A DNA stretch of 64,000 nucleotides from Crotophaga sulcirostris (lineage: Eukaryota > Chordata > Aves > Cuculiformes > Crotophagidae). Both the position numbers and the translations under genes were made by a program. The notes under the pieces are model-generated. The model was not told the DNA's origin. It made no database searches and saw only the letters and a program-made list of their open reading frames with translations. The DNA lies in the NCBI GenBank assembly GCA_013397455.1, contig VYZB01000329.1, positions 514,500-578,499 on the forward strand, read 5' to 3'. Shown here one piece after another: positions 24,073-36,700 of the stretch (position 1 is the stretch's first letter; the number at the start of each line of letters is the position of its first letter).

Positions 24073-25020
24073 ATGACTACTCGCATCCTGGTGACAGGCA
24101 CTACAGCTACTGAAACCCCAGCTACAGGTACTGCAGCTGAACCAGAGCACCAGCCTCTGCCAGTAACAGTTGCCCCCATGTACACGAAGAAATCTTGGAA
24201 GCAGACATCAACTCATTCAGTAGGGGACGAAGATTCTCCTAAAAGGTAGCGGGATGAAGAGGCATACTGTCCCTTCTGCGAGGAGGCTGACTACTCTAAA
24301 GCAGGGCCGTCACAAAGACAGGAAGAGGAAGAAGAAGAAATCCCCATTTCCTCTTAAGGAAGAACTCAGTGAGAGGGCTTCTCTTATTTCTTGGGGGGAG
24401 AGGAAGAACTCATAGACAAAATGGTAACGACCTGATCTCAGTCTGTGAGTGATCTGTGAGCTATACAAAAGGATTTTAGCCACTATCCAGGTAAACATAT
24501 TTTCACTTAGCTGCTCCAATAATGCTGAGATAATGGGGCCAATAGTAGCTGGGATCTCTTTCTAGGGAAGGGGGGAATGACAAAGCAATTTTAAAAGGGA
24601 CACAAGACCTCAGACTCTGGAGGTGACTCTTATTAGGCATGAAGGAATGGTATCCCTTCAAGGAAGGTGTTATATGTCATCCAGGTAAGTGGACCACCAC
24701 AGAGAGAGGTTTTTAGTACTTAAGGGAATTAGCTGTGCTGGACGTGATTTATGATGACCTGAACAATGGGCAGTTATCCAAAGATCCAGATGAAGTCAAG
24801 TGCATGTGCCCCATGTGGCAGAAGTTTGTGCTGAGCACACCATCATTGTATGTCAACTCATTGGCAGCAATGACCTGGAGAGAGAGAGAGGAGCAAATCA
24901 TGGGTGAATTGGCTAGCCAACAAAGAGAATTCTTTTCAAAATCTCTTCCTCCCTACAGGTCTGCATCATAGCTGTGGAGGAACCACTAGACATGTTAGCC
25001 AAGACACCTGGAGAAATAGT
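24073..25020 (+). pseudogene. ERV gag remnant
   Basis: A plus-strand reading from ATG at 24073 gives a Gag-like polyprotein start with a Pro/Thr/Ala-rich segment, a CPFCEEADYSKAG block, an acidic run (QEEEEEE near 24325), then stops. Downstream, shifted frames read QSVSDL and IQKDFSHYPGKHIFT (about 24435-24505), and the open frame at 24735-24971 reads VIYDDLNNGQLSKDPDEVKC, PMWQKFVLS and NSLAAMTWRE. This resembles the matrix-to-capsid part of a widespread avian class II ERV Gag by memory of its general style, not by alignment. Several stops and frameshifts break it. No zinc knuckles, protease or pol were recognised after about 25020. The product is non-functional. Confidence 0.7.
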
Positions 25021-26440
25021 TTTACGTTATAATGAGAGGAAACTTATCAGCTTGTGAGTCTGGGAGATACACGTAAGGTGGTTAACTAGAGATACATCTC
25101 CCACTTACTTTCTTACAGTGAAATGCATAGGCACGCTAGAATTTTTCAAAAACATTTCAGTAGTTTAGAAGATTTGTGCCCATTGATGTCATCCAGCTGC
25201 AGGGCTTTAGAAATACCTGGTGCACACTTAAACACAAGACCTGGGCATATGTTATTTGAAAACTTTTCCCCACAAAAATGTAATTCTTCAAAACCTCTCA
25301 GATTATCCCAGTTTGGGACCATGACTAAAATGCTTAAAGCAGGGATCAAATATGCCTCACCATGTCGAATAACATGCTTCCGCACAAATGATGTGCCTAC
25401 ATCTTTAATAGGGCTTTAATGAGCAGATAGAAAATATGGTGATTGGCAAATTACAGAATTAAATTTAACCATACCATAACGGCATCGTTTTACACCCACT
25501 TACAAGCATGAATTTAGATGCAAAAATATACAGTTCTTCTATATTCTTATTTAAAGTTCCTACCACTTTAGGGAGAGCTGGGCAATCAGGTAACTTACAA
25601 CACAAACTACACTGTGGAAACAGACAGACATCTTTAAAACTGGATGTTATTTCACTACAGTGCATAGTGCAAATGCAAATTAGATTCCCCAAGTATAAAT
25701 GAGAAAGACCCTGAATGCCAGTTTTAACTCCACTAAGGTCATAATATTAGATTTTGATGTTAGACAACTTATGTTTCTGCTGATGGGTTTTATGGTGAGA
25801 CAAGATACTTCTTCCAGTGTCATTTACTCTGTTTACTGACCTTGCTAGCTAAAATATTCAGGCTACCTGTAGCTGGGAAAGTACATTATTAAGAACTGGT
25901 AAATTAAATTTGTCTTCTGCCCTGCTTTTCAGCAGAGATCATACATTAGGAATTTACTGACAGAATGTTTTTGTTGTTGTTAGGAAGTGCTCGCTTGCTG
26001 AAGCTTAAACATCTTAAAGAGATACAATTAAAAACGTACCATCTGCTCAAGGAAGGAATACCTACTAGATGTAAGAACACAAACATTTTTCCTCATTAGA
26101 AAAGTCAATAGCACAGTGGCTGCTGGTAAGATGTAGAAATACAATAGCACAGAGACCTGAACTGCAAGTCTACTTAGCTCCATGACCAAGTGCAAGGTGC
26201 TTTTCAGGGAGTAGTTAGATTCTATGCAAACATACAGGAAAACGATGAAATTTCAAAAAAAATTCACAGGATGAAAATATACTTTTCCCCCAAGCTGCTG
26301 CTGTTAGCCTCAACACTACAAATTTGGCACTAGCAGTATGACATAGTTAATCTTCATGTAAGCAAAAGAACAGAGGAGTAATGATGTCATGTTATAAACT
26401 TGTGGGACATATTTATGAGAGGTGAAGAGTATTGGTACTC
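25021..26440. other. Unassigned, possibly provirus-derived
   Basis: Downstream of the gag remnant, plus-strand frames at 25123-25419 and 25508-25702 are open for 60-100 codons but contain no retroviral pol or env motif I recognise, and minus-strand frames of similar length overlap them. The sequence could be the decayed rest of the ERV or host DNA reached after a deletion. No matching 3' LTR was found. Confidence 0.35.
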
Positions 26441-26526
26441 ACTTACTTCAAGATTCCTTCTCAGTGCTAAAGGAAAAAATCCAAACTGCATGCAAGGGTT
26501 ATGAGAGGGAAGACATGAGCCATCCT

Positions 26527-27361
26527 GTTCTCCATCAGAGAGGCTGTCTAAAATGAAGACTGAAGCCTAGATGAAAACCTGATATTTTTAAGCTTTACCC
26601 CTTCCTTCCCACAAATGGGTGAAGTGGGCACATAACGTGCTGCAAGTTATGTGAGAAAAGAGTTATTAGGCTGTTAACCAGATAGCAACTTCATCCACCT
26701 ATACTTATTCAACAGCAAAATACTATTCTCCTTCTCCATTTAGGGTTAGTCCTGTTTTCAGTGTCGTAGCCTCCAGAGTCAAACAGAATGTACTCAATAC
26801 CTTTAAGCAAAAGAAAATTAAATTTTCACCTTAATATGTGTATCTACACTTTGTGCATACATATATATACAGGGTTTCTTTCCTCAAATGACTGAGTATT
26901 TGGGGGGGGGAAAACATCTTTGGTTTTATGTTATTGTTTTTCCCCAAATTTTTGATATTTCAAAGAAATTTTTTTAAAAGAATTTTTATTTTCCCCAGTC
27001 ACATTAATATTTTTATGGCAGGAAACAGAGACATTTCTTACCTACTCTTTAATCTCTTTAATGTCGAGAATGTAAAACAAGACGAATCTACTTTTTTCTC
27101 AGACATTTGAATAGCACTACAACACAAATAGAGAATATTTCTGCCTGAGATTAATGACTCTTTTTATTTTACTTGTCTGAAACAATGCATGCTTCTTGCA
27201 TAATCTGCAAAGATGGCAATGTGCAAACAGGAAGCCTGGGATTCTGACTATGCCCAGCCAAGCTGACCACTTCACCCATTTGTAGGAAGGAAACGGTAGA
27301 GGGTAAATAAATCAGATGCTCATCTAGTATTTGAGTCTAGACAGTCTCTCTGATGGAGAAC
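26527..27361. repeat. Interrupted inverted repeat (about 835 bases)
   Basis: Left arm 26527-26627 and right arm 27267-27361 are reverse complements. The block at 26527-26549 (GTTCTCCATCAGAGAG...) matches 27339-27361 at 22 of 23 positions, and the block at 26604-26627 (ACAAATGGGTGAAGTGG core) matches 27267-27290 at 23 of 24; the part between is more diverged with small gaps. Weaker similarity continues outward to about 26450 and 27440 (AACTGCATGCAAGG against AACTGTATGCAAAGG inverted) and possibly inward. The 640-base centre is AT-rich with no transposase. It may be a foldback or MITE-like element, or two old copies of one repeat in opposite orientation. Confidence 0.75.
26904..26912. repeat. 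Short poly(G) run
   Basis: About nine consecutive G in otherwise AT-rich sequence, inside the spacer of the inverted repeat. The exact length could be a sequencing-sensitive homopolymer. Confidence 0.6.
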
Positions 27362-27684
27362 TTGCTCGTATTTTTACCCAATGACCTTTGCATACAGTTC
27401 GCATACAGGCATTTTTCTTTTAAATTTTGAGAATACTTACGGAAGCAAATGATCTGGGGCAGCATCTGCAGGTAATTATACCTTTTAGCTCAAAAGTGAA
27501 AAGAACTATCTGTTCTTATAACTGATCTGCAGATGGAACTGGGAAGAGATACTTGGAAGGGAATGGCTTAAAAAAATGTGTTCGTTCTTTTGTGTTATTC
27601 TTTTAAGTCTGTTCAAAATCAGAAAAAAAAGGCACGCTAAGTGTATGGCTGTTAGAGTTTCTGAACAATGTTTTTGACAAGGAG

Positions 27685-30600
27685 ATGACTGGTCAAAAGA
27701 GAACCAGTTACAGCATTACAGTGTGTGCAAGAGGAATACAAAGTTCATATTCGCTCCAGAATTGGACGCTCAGCTTAGGTATCAATGCACCCATTCGGAA
27801 CTTCTTAGGTATCAATGCACCCATTCCTATCAATTGTTTATCTTGCCTTTGCTCCACTTCATCTATTAGTAAATGGGAGAATGAGAGAGGTACAGAGAGT
27901 TGCAAGGGAATGACCAAGGAGAATACTGGCAAGGAGCCCTGGAACACTGTCATTGGACACAATAGATTCACTCCAGATTCAGGCATCTTCCCTGTGCAAC
28001 CAAGTTTAAACCATTGCTATCCTAGGTGCCATATCTAATCAATGGAGCCCGATGGTATCTCCTTGCAGCAGTCCATTCATGCTGTCTATTTGAATCTGGA
28101 GATTAAGAGTTTATTTTACTGACAATCTATGGAGCCAGAATGACCACACAGATTCCTCAGGTGGCTGGGACAAATCCAGACGCTGGTCTTTTTCAACCAG
28201 AATTGCTAAGCTATGACAGCAGCCCTCCGGTCTGCAGTAACAACATGGTGGCTTTCTGTAAAAGTTTTAGCTCTCAGCTACATTTTATTGCTTTCTTTAT
28301 GAATGATTTATTACTATACACTACATGATTTTGTACCTGGGATGGTCCAGAAAGTTATTTAGTTTCTTATGAAGCAGATGGAATACATTACATTGAACAA
28401 AAGCTGGCACTAGCATTTGTTTTATTCAATCCTGGAGCCAATTTATATGTTAAACTGGAAGCTTCTGAAAGTAGAGGACACAGACACAGGGGCCGCCTTC
28501 AGTCCATGTATCACCTATCCTGCCCATTCATTTAATCAAACCATTGTCTTCCACCCATTCTCCTTTCTCATGCATTTTATTGTATCAGACGTTAATTATT
28601 TTTACCCAAAAGGACTGGTATGAGAAATTGAACCTCAATTGCCTGTACTACCACAGGATATTTGCATGTTTTTGTTCAAGCTAGTTAAGATATCCATGTC
28701 CTAACCCCCATCTATTAAATTGAGACTATAGGGGTTTTTTTCAGCTTCACAGCAATGTTTTGAGGCATTTGAGATTATCAAGGTCTCTGATACAGTGGGA
28801 CCTGTGACTTGGGATTTATGAATAAAGGAGCTCAGGAATTTAGAGGGAAGTTTAGATGGGATTTAGAAGCTTAAATCAAAGAGTATGACTGGTAAAAATA
28901 AAGTCCATGTTGTAGTGTAGGGCTGTAGAGATCTTTCTTTTAGCCAGTAGTTACTCAGGCACGGGTATTCCTACAGCTGCAATACTCAGAGTATGCCTTG
29001 ACTGAGATGACTAAATCATTATTTAGCTCCTACTTAAAATAATTTGGAATTCAAAGATTAGGCCAAGAACCCTAAAAGTAGAAGCCTTCAACAAAATTAA
29101 AACACTGAATGCAAGGCACAGCACAGCCATCGAAAAATTAAGCTGCTAGATTCAGACTTTGTGTCCTACTCTGGGGTTAGCTCATGCACAGAGAAAGCAG
29201 GAGAACTGGAAACAGTGTTCTTCTCAGATTGTTGAGGTTCAAATGTATATTTTCATGCCATGAATATCCTAACCACCATGCTGTGTCTGATACTGAGGTG
29301 CCCTTTGTCTTTTTTGAGGAGTTGAGCCATCACACATTAAGTAACCCAAAGAATTCTTGGGACAAATAGAAAATACAAACAAGGAAAACTTGACTTGGTA
29401 ATACACTGATGGGTGTGTGTTCCTCTGAGGGATGTATTGGTTTTGCTATATTCTATTGTTAATATTTTCTATTTAGACTCAAAGATACAGTGTATTTTTC
29501 TGAATTAGAGTCCATATCTCTGCTATGAGAGATACACTCAAGGTCAGGGTTGTTCCTGCAGGATGTCTCTGTTCTGCAGAACCTGGCATTTTCAACTGTA
29601 ACAATATGAACAAAGGGGTCTTATATCTTCACCCAGCTTCTCATTTATTCCCATGTAAGAAGGAAAAAATTGCAACCCTCAGATTAACTCTCTCTTCTCC
29701 CAAGTGCATTCTTTGCTAAGTGGGCTACCCTGGTGGTTCTTTTTATCAATTACACTGAACCATACTCATAAAACAATGCAGTCTTAGGCAGGCTTTTACA
29801 AAAGTGCTTGTGACAAAAGCTGTTAAGGGAAGAGGCAGTATTTTACATAAATCCCTCTATCCAGTGTTTCTTACTCACTCCAGTCTTGTGTAGTTTATTC
29901 TTAGGTACATATCCTTCCAGCCTTTTTATGGAGACTCCAGAATTTGCAGTGTTGAGTTCATATCAAAGTACTTTTCATCGATTAGGCTTGAATTTTAAGC
30001 ACCTGAAGTTTCACTTACCTGTAGTAAAACCTGGCTGTAAGCACTTTATTAGCTTTGAGATATTTATTTTGTCAACACTTCATGAATGCTAGTTATTTGT
30101 GTCACTGTTCCATGAGTTCATTAATCCTCGAATCCTCGTCATAATAACTTCATCTCCACAAAAAAACCCTATTTCGGCCTTCAAATCTTATCTACTAGTT
30201 TTCCTGTTAGCCCAAGTATGGCAAGCAATTCCACTTAATGGATTTTCCCTATCCAAAGCACCAGCTGCTTTTAATAGGCAAGGAAAAAACTCCCCACCCA
30301 CAGCTGCATTGTGGAAGTTGCTTGAATGCAAGTCTCTACTACCATTTTATATCCTCAAGGATTTTGAAGACATCCCTATGGAGCTGGCTGTTATGACCTG
30401 AGACCTAAGGGAGACCCTTCTATAATGGCAGCTGGATGGCCAAACCAACTCAAGTGGCATCAGAACACACGTGGGGCAAATAAATCAAGCTCCTGGTTAT
30501 GTTCTACAGTGAGAGATGGCCTGGGACTCTGAGCTTTTCTGACTCTTATTGGGAAAAGAAAACTCCAGCCTCTGTTTCAGAGAAAAGGAATGTATCCACA

Positions 30601-30750
30601 AATACTAGACCAGCTCAAAGCTCATGGGGCAATTTCAAAGACTATTGCATTGGTAAAGGGCTGGTCAGTGGTGGTTTGAGCACTGCCAGAACATTCACTC
30701 TAGGCAGACAGAAAACAGAGGGGCTATCCTTCCCCTTTCCTCTGTCATGA
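27685..30750 (+). other. Unassigned region with plus-strand ORF excess
   Basis: Eight plus-strand open frames of 60-117 codons (starting at 27685, 28140, 28417, 29184, 29525, 29886, 30099 and 30499) occur in 3 kb with only one on the minus strand. I recognise no domain in any of them. The first holds a 30-base in-frame duplication. The pattern could mean a decayed coding region on the plus strand, for instance further retroviral sequence, but local pyrimidine richness on the plus strand also removes plus-strand stops, and the frames are not linked by splice sites I can defend. Confidence 0.3.
27774..27826 (+). repeat. 30-base tandem duplication, 1.8 copies
   Basis: CTTAGGTATCAATGCACCCATTC occurs at 27774-27796 and again, identical, at 27804-27826; the period is 30 bases. 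In the plus-strand frame that is open here it encodes LGINAPI twice, ten residues apart, so the duplication keeps the frame. Identity of the copies points to a recent event. Confidence 0.9.
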
Positions 30751-33700
30751 CTGTGAGAAAGGACAAATTAGCATCAAAGTAGGTAGGCTGAATTTCATGC
30801 TAATCAACTAATAATTCTCTAAAGCATTTTATCACCTAGGCCCTTTTCTTTACCTCCTATTTCTGTTGATCTAGAAAATTAGCCTCAAATTTCCTAGGCG
30901 CTAATTTCTACCTTGACGTTAAAGCAAGTTTAGCTTTAAAAATCTTCTAAAATATCTGGATTGTTCTAAAGCAGGGGTCTATAGGCTCAAAATTAAGGGT
31001 CATAGTGAAAGTACATTAAGTTGGTTTTAAACTAGGTGTTAATAGCAGCCTGATGACTAAAATACAGAGCTAACATCAGTATCTCCTGCTGTAAAATTCA
31101 GTCAGTTTGTATTGCTGTCCAGCCTAGCTCATCTTTGTTGGTAAATACTTATTACATTTCTCTCATTCTTCAAGTCTTATTGGCACTATCATTATTACAG
31201 CAAATGTCAGTGAATATCTTCTCTATGTCTAGAAATGTTTTAAAATTGTTCCAAACAAATGAGAACCACCCCTAAGTCAGTCTGATTTTCCCTGGCTTTT
31301 CTGGAAAGGTAGAGAGGTGAAAGCACAGCAGGACACCAACATTCAGCAAGATCGGGTTGAAAAGCATATCTAAGAAATTAGGAAAACGGTAGGAGCAGGG
31401 AGCTGGAAATTTTAATTCACAGGGGAAAAGAAGGGAAAGAAGCCTTAATAATTACTTATACGCTAATGGAATTAAAAAAGACAGAGTGTGAACTCCTAGA
31501 AAAACTGAGGAAGTGATATGATAACTTGTGCACATGATGGAGTAAAAAAATCAATGATGACACGGAACTGGGCAGCTGAGTAAGCAATGGTCTCAACATA
31601 CAGGATGCCTGACTGGCACATAGCAAAAAGATGTTTTCTCTGGGAGCTCAAAGGGGATCAGTAATATTACCTCATAGATGCTCATGGAGAACTGCAAACA
31701 TAGTAAGGGTCTTGTAGGAAAAGGGACAGGCTGTATAATGTGGTATAATAACATTATACTTTTTATGACACTGGGTAAAATGAAGTTATACCACCTAAGA
31801 AACTCTTCAGATGTTTCTTTTTAAACCTGTTGCTAGTGCAAACCTTCAAATTTAATCATATCCTTTTACCTTTCTCATGACTTTGACATTCATTTTATCA
31901 TAATCTGCAATTTCACAAAGGTGCCATGCAATCTGGGGCGCATTAGGAGAAGGAAGGTGAATATCGACATGATGTCAGTGGTACGGTTAAGAACAACAAA
32001 AAGCCATTTAGCACACCAAGCCTCTGAACTGCATTCACAGCTTTGGGTGGACTTTAGCCAGCCTGAATTTGGTTCATGTTCATGCCAGATTTATTTCACT
32101 ATGGTTTGGATACAAAAATTGAGTGCAAGTAGGGCATTTACAAGACTCAGACCCAAAGCTTAAAGTGAAACTTGGAGCGTGTGAACCTTTGCATCTTGAA
32201 ACCAAAGAAAATGTTTGTGTGAACCCTTGCTAAGCAAGCCTGCTGAGTTTCAGAGAAGCTCTAATAAAAACCACACTGCCATGAATCACTGAATATTCCG
32301 CACTTTGAGTTGGTAAATTTATGTAAGTTCCATGACAGTCCTTTTACAGAGTTCATTTTTCACTGAGCTCTGAGCCAAATCATGAAATCGTTGATGAGTT
32401 TTTCTAAATCCTTACCCAGCCTAATCCTACTAAAGTTAGACGGAGATTTGACTGACTAGAGAGAAAACAAAGACTGAGTCAGAGTTTGGACTTCGGTACA
32501 GTAGCTTGAATTTATACAGTTTATGCTTAAGCGCTTGAATAAATCTATCTCCACTAATGTGTATTAAATACAAACAAGTTAAAGAAAACGGTATTCAAAA
32601 ACTGGTGAAAGACCAAATTCAGACTGTTTTCACAACCTGCTCTCAGTCATGTTTGTACATATCATGAGAAGGTCTTTAATGACATAACTAATGTATTTAT
32701 ATTCTCACAAAGCTTCTTCATTCAGTGTCAGGACTGCTTTAGGCATAGATAAGTACTATGTAATTAATGAAGGCATTTTCTGCTGGGATCTCTGCTTTTT
32801 TTTTTTTTTTTTGACACGCAAAGATGTGTAGTGAATGGGATGAGTGTTCACACACAGTGAACTTGTTAAAGCAAATGAGCATTTCCTTGCAGAGCTAATT
32901 TTTCCCCTAGCTCTGCTCTCAGTTCCAGTGACGCCGGGGAAAATAATTTTTACCTTTTTCTCACAGTTGATCAGTAACTGTGTTGCTCTTTTTCCTAAAT
33001 CGAAACACTGGGAAATTCTGAGAATTGAGATGCAAACTGAACCTCCCAGCAGCTCTGTTTTCAACACATTGCAACACCCATACCAAAACTGACAGCATGA
33101 GCCTGCCCTGGTTCTGCCTTGACTGCATTAAGGGGCAAACTTTGCGTAAGCGTCATCTCTCCCTCCAAAGCCAACTCTGGCAATACCAGACCCAGGACTA
33201 GCAACACATTGCAGAATGTTCCTATCTAGCGAGATCACCGTTTCTCCCTTTTCTTTCTTGCCCATCAAAACCAAGTTTTTTCCTGCAGAAAACTCTGTGA
33301 AGTTTCAAGCTCAGCTCACTGTTTTCCCAGTCTAGTATCTCCTCTGTGCTTTCTCAAAGCTTCCTTTAATCTTCTATGTGTCCCTACAGTCTGCCTGGCT
33401 TTCAGCTCCATTTTCAGTTCCTTCATTGTATTTCAGTCTGTTTTCTGTGTCAGTTCCAGTCAAAGTTTCCATCAACTCATCCCAATCTCCCCATCCACAT
33501 TTTTTTAATACCCCTTCTACCATCTTGGTATTTTATCTTCTCATGATTCAAAAACAGACATCTGAAGGCTCTCTTCCACCCTGCCTGATTGCCTTCGATG
33601 AGCTGAACATGGATTTCCTACTTCCTGGAGGCTGGCATCCAATTCAGAAGAAGCCATTAGGATGACAGTAGACAGGAGCAATGTGGAATCTGGTTTTGTT

Positions 33701-36700
33701 TTTCTTGCTGGGCAAGGAAACTGGGGCTGGTAAACACCTTTCACTGACATATTTCAAGGTCTTTCTAATTAGTCTGTAGAGTGGCCTCCTGTCAATACAA
33801 GCTGAAGTGTTCTGTGACTGATAAATACAAATTCTCTGGAGATCCTAGGAGGTAAAAATAATGGGACTGCTACTGAGAATCGTGAACTGATTTTGTTGGT
33901 GGTGGTGTCATTTTTTCCAAGATTTCATCCTTTGGGAAAATGTGACTTGATTTTCCAGAGGTCAGCAAGAACTGCAGTGATGCACAGATGCCCATGACCT
34001 TCTATAGGTTCTAACCTTCCACATACAGAGTACAAAGAAGCTAAAACTACTTAAATAAAACAATGAGCAGAAGTTATTAACATTAAAAACCCCACACTTT
34101 TTGTGATTTTTTTCCCCTAACTCACACTCTGAAAGACCCGAATTATTTGATTAGCAGTTACCAAAAAATTGGTCTGAGGCCAGCAAAGTCATTGAAAACT
34201 TCAGTCCAAGTGGTTAATGTTCTGGCAAAGTAATAAGCAGCTGAAAACTGTATTGTATAATGGCACATCTCAGACGACCTGAATAAAACAGAGTGCTACC
34301 TGCCAGACCTATAATTAGCACTGGACAGGAATCAATTTTCCCATAGCCTCCAACAATTTTTTTGGTTGTGGATTGACACAAACCCAACAGCTTTTGATTT
34401 TTTTATTGAAAATGAGAGAATAAGCCCACTCCTATTTACTTGGTGATCAGAGAATTCACCTACATTCTACATTTCCATGGGATGCGCCCTAACTATAGGT
34501 CTTTGCATTAATTTCCGTGATTTTTTTCCTGATTTAGCTGCTTCACGTTGTATATTTATTATTCATTGATCTGAAAACCTCTAAAGATCAATACACAAAG
34601 ATAATCTGGGGTCTTATTCTCATGAAATTCAATGCTTAAATGCTTTCATGGTTCCAGACCTTAATCTCTATTCCGGCAGTCGGGAGACTCCTCTGGACTG
34701 TTGAAAGTCCAGTGAGAGTTAGGATGATCATGAACTAAATGAATTCCCAGGCTTCCCTTCTCAGTCAGAAGCAGGGTTTGCTTTTTTGTGGTTTTAACCA
34801 GAAATTTTATCCCTGACATGAGGAATTTTTTCTATGCCGTTTTGGCCAAATCTGAAACTTCAGTTTCTGACAGGTCAATGCTGTTCCAAAAGAACTTGTA
34901 AAACAATTTCTAGAAATCACTGGAAACCCAGAAAACGGTGTTGTGAAATCCGTGAGTGTAGTGCCAGGGATGCAGTAGTGTAAAACTGCCATGTCTGCTT
35001 TGGCACCACACAGGTATTATTGCCTCAGTAGAGGTCATGTTGCAGCTTTTTGGTGTTGTATCTGAGTGAGGTTTGAAAGATTTAATAAGTAACAGCAAAC
35101 TGATCTCTACGAAACCAAACCAGAGCCTGTCAGTGTTCTGTATGTGGTTTGGGTGTTTCAGTTAGATGGCTGAATTCTTGGTGAAGAAGAAGCCATGAAG
35201 ACAACAACTTCTAATACTGACTGCAGTGCTTCTACCACTCCCCATGGTGTAAGGTACTTCTGTTTTGCCCCAAAACTTTCAGGCAAATAAACACTGCAGC
35301 ACTAGTGTCCAGCATACATTCATTATTTCTTTTTCCTCTATCGTCTCACAATAAAACAAAATAAAACCAAATATGTTCTTATTGGTACTCTAGGAGAAGA
35401 GAACAGGCACAGAAATAAGAAAGTGAGCATTTTGCAGAAATTGTGAGGGAAAAAAACAATAAGCACATAGCAGTCCAATATGTAATAAAAACTCTTTTCC
35501 AGAGTAGACCAAGTAAAGAATCACATTATTAGCTGGACAAGCTTAGTAACGTCATGAGTCTCTTCAGAAGCAATGATGGTCATTTTGGTTTTCTCTCGTT
35601 GCTTAAATACGTTGCAGTATGTTACATGATTTCTGTAACACAGGGGAAAGCTTGAGGCCTCTGACAGCTTGAATTTAGAGAGTGCACTGCTGACATCTGG
35701 TGGAAATACAACTTAAAAATGGTAAAACTATAACAAATATTTGTTTTGTCACAAAATAATTCACATTGTATAAGGATGTTCAGCAGACTCTGGAAGATTA
35801 GAACTGAAGAAATGTGGAGGATGGGAATATGTAATTTATGAAATCTAGGAAATGTTGGCATTTTCTGCTGTTGGTCTGGGATTCTGGGCACACATTTTCA
35901 TTGTTTTTTCACTAAACCCTTTCAAAACTCTTCGGTCTACCACAAAACAAAGTATGCATGAAGTTTCAAACAACTAGAATATTTCTGTGGTTGCATCTAA
36001 ACTGTTTATGGACAGCTCTACAAAGTTCTGTAATAAGAATACAAGCAATAACTGTATAATAAAGGAAACTGTATGAATAAATAATGTATCCTGAAAATAA
36101 AAGTACACCACCACCCCTCAACCCTATTTATTGCTCATTTAAATGTTAATTTACTTTGGAGAAGAGTGACAACATGCTTATTTTATGTTTTTAGTGATTG
36201 CCATCCTGTGATCATATAAATAATGACTAATAATATCTAGTGCTCTTTCCTCATCCCAAAACATCAAAAAGAATGGACACATTTTCTGAAACTCCCATAT
36301 TTCTTGCTGACAAACTAAAACCTTAAGGACTGAAAAGTTTTGTGCTCCCAAAACTGAGAAAGAAAGATTTTTGTTTTTTCCAGGATCCTTCCATCATTAA
36401 TTGAAAGTCGTAGTTGAAAATTATTATTTTATATTTTCAAATTACAGACAGAGAAATTTCAGATATCTGTGACAAGATAGTTCTTTAAATATCAAAATTC
36501 AGTGAAACTCTGAATCTTAGAAAAGATGAAAGGGGTTTTCAATGCACCACTGTCTGCTGTTAAATCCCTACATCATATATCTGCCTTAGATGTAGGGTAT
36601 ATAAAGTGTTCCCCCTTCCAAATTTGATCTGTTTTGTAAGGAATTTTAACTTCTTAAGCCAGCAACTGGGTATAACTGCATATCCCACACCAAAGCAGCA

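Noticed and set aside
32756..33067. Minus-strand 103-codon frame ending in a lysine run, as a possible retrocopy
   Set aside because: The lysines come from the poly(T) tract, no protein family is recognisable, and a plus-strand frame of similar length covers the same bases.
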